DNA from: Haemonchus contortus
Taxonomy: Eukaryota > Nematoda > Chromadorea > Rhabditida > Trichostrongylidae
Length of the DNA: 64,000 nt
Direction: 5' to 3'
Assembly (NCBI GenBank): GCA_000469685.2
Contig: LS997565.1
Span: 26,413,645-26,477,644 of the forward strand
In this document: one piece after another, positions 43,901 through 56,100 of the stretch
How the letters are laid out: each line of letters opens with the position of its first letter
How positions within the stretch are numbered: the first letter of the stretch is position 1
Program-made: the position numbers and the translations under genes
Notes under the pieces: model-generated
Told to the model about the DNA's origin: nothing
The model's database searches: none
The model's input: the letters and a program-made list of their open reading frames with translations, nothing else

Positions 43901-46058
43901 AGGTAAGCCAGTGCAATCCAGTGAACACTCTGCGTCGACGTGCACGAAACATACCATTTCAATCAGAGCTTCCGTGGAGAGGTTTGAGCACTGACTGCTG
44001 TTCTCAAGTTCTCGTGCTCGTTCAACGTTCTGATTAATCCAGTCGGTTACCGCCTTGGTTTGACAAACATCATGAAAGCGCAACAACGCCCGATTTTCCT
44101 GACTCCTTGTCGAAGGCAACGATGTACCTTATTTTCATTTGCATACGATGTCTGAATAGGCCTATCCAGGGACGAAAAGTATGAACCGGGCAGAAACAAG
44201 AAGCTTATCTATTGTACCATCTGCTTTTGCGGGCCAGGGCCAGTGCTGGAGTCTTTCATTCAACATTCATTCCCGACCGCCACTTAGCCTCACCACCAAA
44301 GATCACTCAGTAAGAGACGAGCCTCATTGAAAGACATCGCATTAGTACACTGGTAATACATTTTTTATGTTCTCAGGCTTGTCAACATTATCGAGATTCT
44401 TACGAGTTATCTGTCTGAGGACTTCAACAGCAGAAGCTGAGCTTTAAGTCGCCATATGTCTATACATGCAATAAGATACGTCCCTTGAAAGTTTTCGTTT
44501 TTTGTCATCCCGGCTATCAGTGAACGCATTTCAATGCCATGAACTTATGATGAGTGCTGGCCCTCTATGAAAAGAAAGCTGAGAAGTCGGATGTGTAGGG
44601 TAAGATACTCCATAATTCTGTATAGTAATATAGGGGGTGTTGGAATAATTGTGCGGTCGCACCTAATTAAGCTTTGCTCGCATCTAGGCGCGAAGTGACC
44701 ACAATCAATTTTTTTTTCTCAAAACTTATCAAGTAATCAGAACAATGGTAGTGGAAAAAGAGCTGCTTCTACAGACTTCTTGTACAGTAAATACAATAAA
44801 ATATTACATACAATAAAATGAGACATTTCTGATCAAATGTAACATGGGAAAAAATCTGCTCAACTTTCTGAGCAGTAAGAAAACCCAGAACAGAACCTAA
44901 ACATCGTGAGTAAAGAATTCAGATAGTTTCTTTAATTATGGAACTGGACATCTAGTCTTGAATTAAGACAACTTGTTCCTCCTGTTGAAGATCATCGAAC
45001 CAAGAAAAATGTGAGATAGTTACTTGCTGTCCAAAGTGAAGAAAAGCCTCACAAAACATCATTTCCAGTTCTTTGTATATCCTTTCTTCCCTCTGCAGTT
45101 GGTACCTCCGTGGAGTTCTGGCTCTTTCTGAATTCTAAGAAAGAATTCTGAATGACATTTCCATCTTGTGAATTGAGTGGAGGCCCCTTTCCGCTTTCGG
45201 AAATCTTTACTTCGTCTAGGCGTGCAAGGGCAGCTCAAGCTTCATAATTTAGATCTCCTGTAAAAACTGTGAAACAGCTGTAGAGAACTACATCGCTTCT
45301 GTAAAGTTGTTTGATATCGCAGATAAGCAGAAATTTCATAAGATGTGAACTGAACCGTTTCTTACTCATTTTCCAGGAACTTTTAATAAAAATATATTGA
45401 GTTCACTTATTACGCACGCATGTAAATAATGCTCCTAAAATCATTGGTTTAGATGTTAGAACTTTTCCTTTCAAAAAAACTCACTTGTTGAGGAAACTTC
45501 ACTTTTTTAGTTGCACTATTCCGTTCAGTTCAAAAGTTTGAACTCCTCCATCGGTAACGATGTGCGGACTGCATAATTACCTCAGAGTACTCGCACCTGA
45601 TCAAGGTCTTTTCGTGCGCGTCCTCCCGGAAAAAGCTTATTCAGAAGAATAATGCCTAGCTCTAATCAGAGTGGACTATGTTCCAAATTTTCGCATAAAG
45701 TCTTTTCGTAATCGTCTACAGAATTTTCAAAGGATAATTTTAGCATAGTTCCACTCCGCATTTGCACGGTATATTTGATTCCGACAACCTCGACTATTTT
45801 GTAGGTTCAAAGGGCTGTGATTTTATGAATTTGCCGCTGATTCAGTAGTGATTTATTCTTTTATGCAATATATGTTACCAAATATTTACATAAGCGGTAC
45901 CGATCTTGCAGGTTGAACACTACGCATCCTCTTATGGCGTATCCGATGTTCTAAAATGGGTTGGTCGGAATTGCTCTTTCGCGAAAATGTTCCTTCCAAC
46001 TGCTACATGTGAAGAGATAAACACTTTAGTGGCTTCCTGTTATAAAAATAATCAGTAA
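40914..46058 (+). CDS. Small secreted cysteine-containing protein, three exons, unknown function
   Basis: Exons 40914-41048, 43430-43543 and 45912-46058 (TAA) join to 131 codons. Each junction is GT/AG (donors GTATGT and GTTAGT; acceptors ATTTTCAG and CTTGCAG) and all three exons are phase 0. The start MKLIATLVAYFAMAYC is a clear signal peptide. The mature part has five cysteines (near residues 30, 81, 104, 116 and 126), a Lys/Gly/Ser-rich middle, and a C-terminal pair of helices (VSDVLKWVGRNCSFAKMF, TCEEINTLVASC). An AATAAA lies about 20 bp past the stop. A good TTTCAG at 41301 could open an optional extra exon (KKNESLLFTLNG), but its donor would be poor. I do not recognise the family. It resembles the many small excreted or secreted proteins of nematodes. 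Introns are long (2.4 kb each) and contain no clear transposon. Confidence 0.65.
41049..45911 (+). other. Introns of the secreted-protein gene
   Basis: Intron 1 (41049-43429) and intron 2 (43544-45911) are AT-rich. Intron 1 has a G12-13 homopolymer at about 43025 and a TATATA-rich patch at 43260-43295. Minus-strand ORFs at 41894-42094 and 43841-44119 contain spaced cysteines but lack an ATG or splice support, so they are not called as genes. Confidence 0.4.
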
Positions 46059-46079
46059 TAAATGTGTAATTCGTTTAAT

Positions 46080-49000
46080 AAATGAGGTTAGAATATCTGA
46101 GATGCTCTAGGATGAAGGGGTTGATAAAGGTAATGCTGATTCAACGTTGCCTCGTGATGATGAGCAAATAAATCACGTTCTATTGAGGATCCTCCTCGAA
46201 TTGCTCAAACAATTGTGGCGATTTGTATCATCACTTCACTTTTTGCAAGAGATAAAATTGTTGGGAGTGGTCTCAAGAAAATAACTCTCAGTTAGTAACA
46301 CCAGAAGGGAGCACCACGCCTTATATACCCATATATGTAGTGTTCTTATGGATCAACCACATTCACAATCAACAGGATTCACATCTGCAAGAAAAAGGAC
46401 GTTCGGGGTAGCTGCGGTGGACGATATGTAAGGACGGGCGTAGCGATGAACCGACGCAAAGAATGTGAGTACTGCTCGTCATCATATTGAGACTAATTTC
46501 GCAAATGAGGTACAGCAAGACTGGAAATACAACACTGTGGTGCTCACAAAGAACAGCACATTATGCTATGGCAAAAGATAAGCGTATCGAGTGGTTACTA
46601 GGCCAGATACCCTGCTGAACAATTTCTGCCTATCAGCTTCATTTCACTTCTTCAGCTTCGCAAATATAAGTTTCGTTGCCGATCACATGACCGTTGTGAG
46701 TATATCGTATTCCAAAAGTTTCGCGTTACTCCCTTGCATCCAAACAAATAATCGCTGTGCATAGCATAGTTGTCCTCAAGGGGAGAATGGGTTTTTTTGT
46801 AACTCCAGCTTGATATACGCATACTGATACTACAATCCCAACTTACACTTCTCGAATTAAGAAATTTTGCGCATTTCAACTCAGCACATACAGACCTTCC
46901 GGAGGCAACGTAGAGGTATTCGATGAGTTGCGTATCAGCCACTCTGTTTGAAACCAAAAAAAGAAGAAGGATAAAAGCAGAGCTCGGCGTCGTTTCTGAG
47001 GATGTACTGATCAATTTGACCCGGTTTCTTTCTCAAAAACAATTGATTTGAGCTTTCACTTGAATTTACCATGTACCATTTGTAGACATTACATTACTTA
47101 TATAAAGCAGCAATCCTCCGTATCGCGCGCGCTCCTTGAATGGGTGGCGCGTTTAGTTTCTGATCGAGGCCCTGCTAGTGTTCATTTTGAAGCATAGGCG
47201 TCTGTTGACAGAAGATCAGCGGATCTTTTTTGGAGGATTTTGAAAGTGTATTTTTCAACAGATAAGGTGCCAATAGTTGACTAGGACGCTCAGAAAGTAG
47301 GGGAAACGCTCAGCCATTCCATGCAGCTGAGTAGTATGACAAATATTTTTTGAATATCTTTCACAATAGCTGGCTTAGGAAAAACCGCACACAACTAGAA
47401 TAAAAACCTCGAAAACATAGTTATGGGAAACGATACAAGTCTTTGTTTCCTTTACTAATTCCCTCCAGAAGGCCGGTCAATTTCTGTTCAATCCCAACTT
47501 ATCATGCAAGGTGCCCCTCCCCTTTCTCGGCTTGGGCGAAAGTCTTCACACCAAAACTCAGATTCGTTTGCCTACACCGATACAGCACAGGTCAGCAAAT
47601 CCGAGGCCCAACACTTCTCTGCCTAGCGATAGAAACGTGAGGTTTCACGTAATAAGTGGTGTTCACGATGAAAATGGTTTCTGTGATTCCCCCACAGGGT
47701 GAATTTGGAGCCCCCGCGTACACCACATCTTGCACTATCAGGGCGGAAAACGGTTAGGGCTTTGCAAAGGCTCGAAGATTTCACCGTGTGTATTCTCGAA
47801 CGAGCTCACCGGCACTGTAGAGGCTCCACCGATCGCAAGGAAACCCATGTAGGAAATTCAAACAACTTGTCGTGACCCATAGCAACAGCGAAAGGCAGTT
47901 CCGTGCAATTCTGGCTTGATGTAGTCAGCTCTTTGCGCATGTGCAACAACCGTAATCTCATCCTGATACCCCTTCCACATTATTTCCGTTATGGTAATCT
48001 CACCCTGCTTCTATTTTCACTACTTTTATGGAGCCATATTTTTCTCGTGATCGGCGAGTTCTCTTTTTTACTACCGATGAACTATTTCCAACCTATACTT
48101 TCGCTTTTCAATATGAACCGGTACCTCTATAGTTTCGTGAATTGTGCTTTGAGACGTTTGAGTTGTTCTGTAATAAGCTGGTGACCAACATGACGGTTCA
48201 TGCTATACTTCGCCTGACTCTTTGGTGAATTTGTTTCTGCTTATTCCAATCACTCCCTTCTCAACGGAAGAAATACATGCGCTCATGGTACAACCGTTTC
48301 CTTTTAAAATAGAGGATATGTGGATTGAGAACCGTTTGAAGGATTGAGAGCCCCCCGAAATCGCAAACTAGTCTCTGCACTCCCGTTGACTTTTAAAATC
48401 CTGAAAAATGAGCGTGTAAACATAAAGGATTTTCGCTTTATTTAAGTTTGCTTGTGTATTCAGTGAGCCAGAAAATAAAAAAAAAGTCATCAAATACCAA
48501 ATCTTGATGCTTATGAAACCAACGCACTGCTCGTGCCGCCTACCTAAGCTTTCCCACCCAAGTCAAGTACAGGGTGTGCAAAATTTCCTGTCACAGCACA
48601 ATTTTTAGCATAGGAAGTAATGCCCTATATGAGATAATACTAATAGTACATTATTTAACTTGCAGACATCATTGTGCCAGGTAGAAGTAATTAACCGTGA
48701 AGGAATGCCCAGTCGTTAGCATTGAGCATACGAAAGGTCAAGAACAGGTAAAACAGTGGAACAGGGAGGCACGGACTTAAGGTCACGATCCGAAGGAAAT
48801 TACTCAGAGCAAACACTTTCTGGGATTGTTACGGTAAGCGCTTGTATCAGCGGTGTATCAGTTACGTATAACCCTATCAACTCATGAAAATGCCATAGAG
48901 CTGTAAAACATCATCAGTGGTGAGAAAATATATCATAGCACTGCTTCATGGTGTAAAAACATTTGTAAATACCTTTCTGATGGAACATTCTCTTCTCATC

Positions 49001-49263
49001 TGGGGTAGTAAGACAATTGCTCAAGCTGCATACACGTATACGCCCTATGATAGCTTTCGGATAAAAATGAACGAAATGGTTCCAACCAAAGATCCATAGA
49101 AAGTTAGATTCGTTCAGAAGGCTACGTTCAGAGGATTATGGGCGTTACAATTCACGGTGAAAATACAGCCATTGCAGGTGATGTTCTTTTGCAAAGACCA
49201 TCCTTTCGGCAATATCAAAAATCTACGGCAGCCTTAGTCGATAGACTAGTCGTTCTTGGTGTG
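46080..49263. other. Intergenic; possible mariner end, no gene recognised
   Basis: At 48568 a TACAGGGTGTGCAAAATTTC stretch looks like a mariner terminal repeat with its TA target, but no matching inverse was found downstream. Minus ORF 46652-47014 (hydrophobic start, spaced Cys, no ATG at its head) and plus ORF 47903-48184 (strongly hydrophobic) are unexplained. Confidence 0.3.
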
Positions 49264-49568
49264 ATAAAGTTAAAGTAAAGTATAAAGTTCTTGGCGTTAA
49301 TCAATCCCGTCTGAGGGATGCGCCCCCGCACTCGACTTCCATTCAGAATCGTAGTGGCGTAATGAGTGCGTATGTGGCCTATACAATGACTTGCGGTGGC
49401 CAGCCGATATACAAGTCAGTGCTTTTATCCTCCCAGACGAGTCTGGTACCAATTTACCGACCCCGGAGGGATGGAAGGCTTGGTTGGCCTGGGCGGGCAT
49501 CGATCCGGGATTCGAACCCCTGACCGTGCGTGTGATATAGTGCGCCACTTGCCACTACACCACCTCCA
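49264..49568 (-). mobile_element. tRNA-derived SINE, copy 3 (full length)
   Basis: Minus strand: starts GGAGGTGGTGTAGTGGCAAG, has consensus box B GGTTCGAATCCC, the shared body, and an AACTTTATACTTTACTTTAA tail. CACCAAG occurs just before its head and just after its tail, a possible 7-bp target duplication. The best-preserved promoter of the three copies. Confidence 0.85.
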
Positions 49569-52190
49569 CCCCTTGGTGAGATATCTTGTTAAAAAGAGAG
49601 GCCGAGAACGCTGAGTCTTACAAGGACTTAGGCACTTGGTAACTCTGAAATTAAAGTCGGATTCGAGTTTCATCACTCACCGAATGATTCTAAGTTCTAA
49701 TGGAAAGACCTGACTTAAAGCTCATAATCAGCTATGGTTTGTCGAGAATTCGGAAGCATTGGCTTTGCCGTAGCATTTTTTTCGGGGGCTACGCTTTGAT
49801 GTATATTTTTGAAAGAGCTACGCCTTCGGTTTTCTGTGTATCACCCTGGCCAGTTAACAAACAACAGCTGCGATGATCTTGTTCGGCTGCATTATTCGAG
49901 TGAATGTTTTGAACCCAGTACCTACTGAACAATCTCCATGACAATCGCTAGGCGGTCACTAAAATTTTCTTTCTGATTTTTTTGCCAGCTAATTTTCCAT
50001 AATCGGGTGGAAGGAGGTAGCAACACAGGGCAGCGGTTGGTTCACTGCCTCATCAAGTCGAGAGTCGTCTATGACCACTAAACAGCTTCCATCAAGTGGT
50101 TCAGACCATTTCGAAAAGTGCTGTTGGAATGAAATGGTAGTCTGATTTTTTCCAGATGTGATCAAAGGAATGTGATAAGAACACCATTGAAAAAAGGATT
50201 AGGGCATGTAGAATCAGTAAACCTATTCATATTTCCCTAGGTTCAAGAGGAGTTGATGAAAAATCCAATCAATAGGTAAGCTAGGGGTCAATCATCTTCA
50301 AGTTCTAGAGTTTTGGAGCAAAAAAATGTGGACCCCTAGCCTATTTCCCTGCTGATATTATCGTTGCTGGCACCTCCGCGGATCTCGGCTACGGCTGATG
50401 TCTGAGAGCACACTGTGAGTAAACAAAAGCAGCTGCTCCTGATAATGTTCTAAGAATACGTTTCATCCACTATATTTCGAAAATAGAAAAAAGACATGGT
50501 TCGAAAATTCAATTCACTTGTTGGTGTCAATTGAAAGAGAGTGTACTATGGCATTTTCATAGTTGCATCTGTTTTGTGTAGCACATTAATGAATGCGCTT
50601 TATAAATAAGCTAAGCTGAACAGCTCAAGGAAGGCTCAAGCATGTTGTTGGCCCAAGTCGTGTGCCAAGGGGAAATAAATCGCCTCAGCGACTGGCTTTT
50701 GTTTGTGCATAACCTTGTCGGACGGGCTACACTTAGTTTCCACTCTTTTCGAGAGTGGAGCCTCTACTCCAAAACTTTCATTTGCCTAGATTTCTGAGGC
50801 AGGTCCTTGACATTTCAGTAATTTGCGACTCTCTCTACGATCGCAAATAGACCGATCACCGGAGGAATTAATTGCATCACTGGTATCAAGAGCCCCAGCT
50901 GCTCGATATTTGAGGAGAGTGAATGGTAAACATTTCTTTCACACTCTTTCCGAACTTGTTCAATGGTCTCATGCCGTCTTGAGCATCAACCCGTAACAGC
51001 CCAACACCGAAATTTCAGACTGGTAATTACTCAGGGAAGAGTCGCTCCACTATCTACACCCCACTCAGAAACTGCTTCCATTTTTGAAAAAGAGGCTTAT
51101 ACGTCGACCTCTATTTCTAATGGTTGGGCTTAGAATTGAACGGAAAATTTTGATCCAGAAAATTCAACTTATTTATCCAAAGAGGATGCTTTCAGCTTTG
51201 AAGAGCCTGGGGAGAGTTGGGTGTGTTGGCAGGGACAGTGATTTGTGTTATGTGTTATGAATACCAATCCATATTCACCTCAATTGGGTATTCTTAACAA
51301 GGATTGAAAAAAGAGAGAAAGTAATGTTCAGGAAGGAGAGCGAAGTCCAACTCATCCTGAGGTGCTGCCACTGCACTGCCTCAAATCTTATTCAGTGGAC
51401 CACTATTTTGCAATGACTCTTTTTTACGAAGCAAACTCATTCGAGCGCCCTAAAAACGGATTTGTATTGTTCAGATAACGAACTTCTCTACAGGGCTCTT
51501 TGAGACTTTCTGAGCTCTTTGTCGCTTCTTCCTGAAAGTGTCCTTACTTAATACCAGAATAGTATCCTACAAAACCTACTGATTTCTCGGATCTCCGTCT
51601 CATATTATACTGCATGCTTTTGGATATTCATTTTGCTAGCTCTGAGGTAGCATCATGTTTGAAATAAATAGACGTATACAAAATTAAACGCGAAAGTTCT
51701 TCATACATTTTTGCCAGAAGTCGGACCTGTTCTTAAGGTTGATGTATCAGGCTTCTTTCAAATGCGTTATCATTCAGGAGTACTACTCTGAGTCTTAGTC
51801 ATCAGAGTAATCGCAGGTTGTTGTCCCATTAGTATTTGGCCAGTAACAGCCGCGTTCGGGATCTGTCTTGAACAGTCGGAGTCATAAGACTCTCTCGTCC
51901 ATGAGTGTTTTGATACCTGTTGTTCAGAGAAATGTGCCGTCGCTGATACGTACGAAGCGTAACGCCCTCAGTAATGGTATAAAAGCGGCTCACACCGACC
52001 GTGATCAGGAACGTAGTCCCGTATTTTACAGCATCCATTGCCTAAACCATCAATTCCATGTCGCGGACCTCGTAATTCCTTACAATTTCGTTGTAGTTTT
52101 GATAGCTCATGTGATATCACAGTGATTATCTGGCTTTCGATTTGGTTCCTCTACCAAATCGTTCAAGCAAATAGAAAAGGTAGCTGTTTC
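49569..52190. other. Intergenic, nothing recognised
   Basis: About 2.6 kb upstream of the hsp-12-like gene. Short inverted words flank 50281-50341 (GCTAGGGGTCA and TGGACCCCTAGC). ORFs at 51829-52125 on both strands overlap each other and resemble nothing known. Core promoter elements of the heat-shock gene could not be pinned down. Confidence 0.35.
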
Positions 52191-52192
52191 AG
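52187..52192 (+). promoter_or_regulatory. Acceptor (TTTCAG) before the hsp-12-like start
   Basis: GCTGTTTCAG ends 21 bp before the ATG at 52214, with no coding exon nearby upstream. A spliced-leader acceptor is likely; a 5' UTR intron is possible. Confidence 0.5.
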
Positions 52193-52213
52193 AGTTCAGT
52201 CAACGTCGAGATT

Positions 52214-53828
52214 ATGAGCATTCCTGTCGAGTATAATAAGGACTATAAGTGGGACTGGCCTCTGCAGACTAACGATGACTTTGTTAAGGTCAGCAATTAT
52301 CAGTTACGGTATCTCTGGTTAACAACAAAATGCTCACTGTTCAGGTGATTGATGATACTTCGCATTTTGAAGTTGATTTGGACGCAAAAATGTTCACTCC
52401 AAAAGAGATCTCGGTGAGCAACTCGATTGAAGAGGGATTGTGGTGATCTATTAAAGCATTTGTGACTTTCACGAAGTTTCAGGTGAAAACTATTGGTGAC
52501 CTACTGGAGATTCACATGGATCACGAGGCACGCGGTGACGAGACTTTCAACATCTCTAGAAGCATCACAAGGTATGTTGGTGGAGTGAAATAATTTCGTC
52601 AGATATGTAGTCACTGAGTTGGGAATGTCTGGGGTTGTGAAACAACGGGAAGTGCAGACGAAAAGCGCAAAAGTTAGAGGAGTATGTGTACGAACGTGCG
52701 TCCGAGGATGCGCGCGGCAAGTTGCGCGGCGAAGTTCGTAATTATTTGGACGACTTTGGCGCCTATCATTGGGGGCCAAATTTGAAATAGAGTGGATCAG
52801 GAGGACCATCTGACCCTACTAAACTACACTACTTCGAGTTTGTGCCCCGAAAGTTGGCGCCGCAGTCGTACAAATCGTCACGAACTTCGTCGCGCAATTT
52901 GCCGCGCGCACTCTCGGACGCACGTTCGTACCGTCCCCCAAGTTAGAGTGGTCTGAGTGGAAGAGTACCTTTCGGGGGAGGTTCGATGCTCGTGTATGGG
53001 ATCAGCGAAAGGATAAAACATGTAGCTAAAAGAGTGAATCAAGAGTGAGACGATTTGAGGCCAAATATTAACGTTCTGACTCCAAGTTTCATTGGCTTGC
53101 AAGCTTGTCTTTCTTAGTATTATTTTTCCAGAAATGCCATCTCATTCTTGAAGTTGGATTACTTATGTGCTTTATAATAGGAAAATTCATCACTGCGTTC
53201 TACGGTAGTAGGATATCGGAATGTTCAGATCAAATGTGAGAAAAGAGGTAGTCTTGCACAATGTGCAAAGGGCCGAAAAGTTTTTTTGTGGAAAGTGCAA
53301 AGGTTAAAACGAGCAAAAACAACTTCCTACCACTGATTTTCTTAACCTACAATGATAGGGTCAGAGAAGGAGTCCCAATTCCTTCTTGATAACGTCTGCC
53401 ATGTAACTTCCTTCAGTACAGTAGAGTCGCTTTCAGTTTGGGGTTTCACTGTCACTTTATGTGAACGTAATTAGAACGAATCTCGACTGTTCGAGAGTAA
53501 TAAGGAACTTCTCCAATTGCGAACTTGCATACCTATCATGTTCTTATTGCAAGAAGTTTCTCAACTATAGCATTTACATTTACGAAGGCATCTTGATCGA
53601 TGAACATTTTTAATCATCAATTTTGGCCCATTCAATGTTAGAGGTGATACAATTTGGAGATGAACTTACCATAGGGATAATTCCGGTAGCTCCTGGACCG
53701 TTAAGGACCGACCGTAATCAATCATGTATTTCAGGTGCTACAAATTGCCGAAGGGCGTCGACCCGAAAACGTTGAAAAGCAACCTAGACAAGAACGGAGT
53801 ACTCCATATTAGCGCTATGAAAAGCTAA
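52214..53828 (+). CDS. hsp-12: HSP-12-like small heat-shock protein (alpha-crystallin domain), four exons
   Basis: Exons 52214-52288, 52345-52413, 52483-52571 and 53735-53828 sum to 327 bp (108 residues plus TAA). All introns are GT/AG with matching phases and TTCAG-type acceptors. The product is nearly all alpha-crystallin domain: a short N-terminus with KWDWPLQTNDDFVKV, the beta-strand run HFEVDLDAKMFTPKEISVK, DLLEIHMDHEARGDE, then RCYKLPKGVDPKTLKSNL and GVLHISAMKS. This is the layout of the 12-kDa nematode small HSPs (C. elegans hsp-12.x, about 110 residues), which lack the long N-terminal arm and C-terminal extension of larger small HSPs and tend to be weak or specialised chaperones. The expected role is cytosolic protein holding. 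It looks intact. Intron 3 is unusually long (1163 bp) because of a MITE and other sequence. An AATAAA lies near 53984. Confidence 0.93.
52680..52939. mobile_element. Mutator-like MITE in hsp-12 intron 3
   Basis: 260 bp with inverted arms of about 80 bp (shared TACGAACGTGCGTCCGAG, GCGCGCGGCAA, GAAGTTCGT and GGCGCC near the centre) and a perfect 9-bp flanking duplication AAGTTAGAG (52671-52679 and 52940-52948). Arms are about 85-90 percent alike. GC-rich and a strong hairpin former. Its ends differ from those of the 1316/32132 family, so it is a separate family. Confidence 0.85.
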
Positions 53829-53829
53829 A

Positions 53830-55440
53830 TGGGTGTTGCATCAGTGACATTGTATGTAATCTATTTATTACATTGAATGCAGTTGTCATGATTTTTGAAA
53901 AGACCACCAGCAAGAAGATTATGACCCAGCGTTTACTGATCTGCCGAAATTTTCTAACAAGCTTTTTTTTATTTGGATGAAAATAAATTTCACTCAGAGA
54001 GCAGCAAAATCATGAGTTTATTCAATGGAGAAAATCAAAAACGATAGAAAGCAATACGACGCTTTTCGGAATGTGCAATGATAGACCACGTTCTGATACA
54101 GATTTATACCGTGGCTCGTGGAGCTTGCATACGTCAACTCAGGACATCACTTAGTACTACGTAAATATTGTAGTTGTGACCGTAGTTGCTCTTACCTAGG
54201 AAACGCTGCGGCAGACAAAAGACGTGAAAGTCGAAGGAGCTCCCCGTGCAGAATTCTTATTTTGACTATGATCAGACCAGCAGCCTAGATCTCCGCATAG
54301 TTTCTGTATACGTAAGATGGAAATACATTTCGATTCCTCTCAATGAACCACAACATTCCAAGAAGGTACGAGGTATGCTGAAGGTTTTATAGAAGAACCT
54401 TCCACACCCAGGTTGAAAAAGCAGCTTGAAGAACTTGGTGAAGAAAATTTTATTTAATTAGCTCATATTAAAGTTAAGAGACATTTTAGGCGACTACAGG
54501 GTTAACGTCATGAAAACAGATATAAACAACTTGTTGAATTTCAAGAATATCCACATTCATCTCTCTCTTGCCTTTATGAATTTGAGCCATAGAAAGTGAC
54601 AGGCGGTGTTGGGAAAACCCATAATCTCTCTCTTGCCTTTATGAATTTGAGCCATAGAAAGTGACAGGCGGTGTTGGGAAAATCTAGGACAAATGTTTAA
54701 CTGCTGAGCAAGTAATCAAAAAAGGCTGTGATAACAATAAATTTCATAGGTAAGGTGAGTCGTGGCGACTTTAGACAGAAAGAACCATTCTAGAGACGTC
54801 AGATGCAGATTTGCCACTGGTCAAAATGTGAACCCGGTAGAAATTTTCATTCTTCTGATCGCGTTATTTATTGTTTGCTTTTAACAAAAACTTGATGGTG
54901 GCTTCTCTGCACTGGCCTGTTTTCTCCTCAATAAAACGAGCCATTGATTTTGAGAACTGTTGATCTGAAGGAATGCTCTACAGTATTTCATCTCTTTCCA
55001 GAGACTATACTGAGCAGAGGTGTTAGTGTTGTATTGCAATGAGAATGATGGATGCTGACATCTGAAATCTTTCCTCCCATCTCAGCTGATGAGAAGAACA
55101 GTAAGCTGAGTGAAAACTTATCTTCATGAAAGTCTGAGTTGAATTCAATCATCAAGTTGTCATCTCACGATGGAAGGGAGGAAGGATGTCTTTTATGGAC
55201 TGCGGACGTCTTTGAAGCACTTTGTGAGGCTCTCATCATCACGAATTTTGCCATGACACGATATCTATTACTGTCGGAGGTTACTACGTTTTTTGTGCTA
55301 GCGTTTCAGCCAGTATATCGAGAAAACAGGAGAAGTAATTCCGAAACGTGAAGTATTATGACTAACCGTGAAGTATTATGACTAGGATACGGAACTCGAA
55401 CGAAACTTCTTGCCGGTTGGGAGGTACAGCTAGGTTCATG
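53830..55440. other. hsp-12 3' UTR and intergenic DNA with small tandem duplications
   Basis: A 65-bp unit is repeated head to tail at 54559-54623 and 54624-54685 (both contain TTGCCTTTATGAATTTGAGC). A unit of about 20 bp, CGTGAAGTATTATGACTA, is doubled at 55347-55386. Nothing else is recognised. Confidence 0.6.
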
Positions 55441-55539
55441 TATAGGGTGCGGATAGAAGAAGAGCAAAATGCTCCGTTATAGTGTCAAAATTGAAAGGCT
55501 CCCTTCCGATGGTCTTCTGGGACAACGCGATGGCAACGT

Positions 55540-56100
55540 GAAAAGCGAGGCGAACGGTAGTATCCTTTTTTACCCACTCCCATTTATTGTGTCAGACAAT
55601 GAAGTACAGTTCACATCAAAAGTGTTCCAAGAGTTTTGCGAGAAACAAGGCATAGGACATAGTCGCTCGTCACCCTCCATCTGCAATCAAACGGACAAGC
55701 AGAGCCTTTCGTTGATACTCTGAAAGACCGATACTTTCTCAAATCGAAGGGAGAAGGAAATTCAGAACTATTCGCCGAGTTTCTTAAGTGCTATCGAAGG
55801 ACGCCGTCTACCACAACTTTCACACACGTTTCTCCAGCAGAGTTATTTCTTGGACTTCAGATACAGACAACCTTGACGTTTCTGATGAAAACAATGAGAA
55901 ATGGAAAGGGACCACTCAAGACAAGAGTGGAGAGGTAATTCAATCATCACTGCAGAACACGTGAAAGATCGAACCATATAGTAGAGCCAGCCTATCATCG
56001 GAACTATAGTCCTGTGCAAAAAGAATGGATTCCTACCCACGTGAAAAAACGTTATGGACGAGTATTATACGACTCGCTAACGGAAGATGGACATTTGTGA
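55540..56100 (+). pseudogene. Ty3/gypsy integrase fragment
   Basis: Plus strand: IVSDNEVQFTSKVFQEFCEK with the second catalytic Asp of the DDE core, then after a frameshift SNGQAEPFVDTLK with the catalytic Glu region, ELFAEFLKCYRRTPSTTT and SPAELFLG. After that comes a C-terminal part ending KKRYGRVLYDSL, as in gypsy integrases. No reverse transcriptase precedes it, and the zinc-binding N-terminal part is missing. Open but unrelated-looking frames to 56445 may be element 3' sequence. Confidence 0.75.

Noticed and set aside
43841..44119. Minus-strand 92-codon ORF with a GTATGT donor-like site
   Set aside because: Could be an exon, but no partner exon in matching phase was found.
46652..47014. 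Minus-strand 120-codon ORF with a hydrophobic start
   Set aside because: Begins at TTG, and a competing frame over the same bases looks equally protein-like; no family match.
47903..48184. Hydrophobic 93-codon ORF resembling a piece of a seven-transmembrane receptor
   Set aside because: Composition alone suggests this; no conserved receptor motif and no flanking exons.
48568..49200. Possible mariner starting with a TACAGGGTGTGCAAAA end
   Set aside because: No inverse terminal repeat and no recognisable transposase motif within 1.3 kb.
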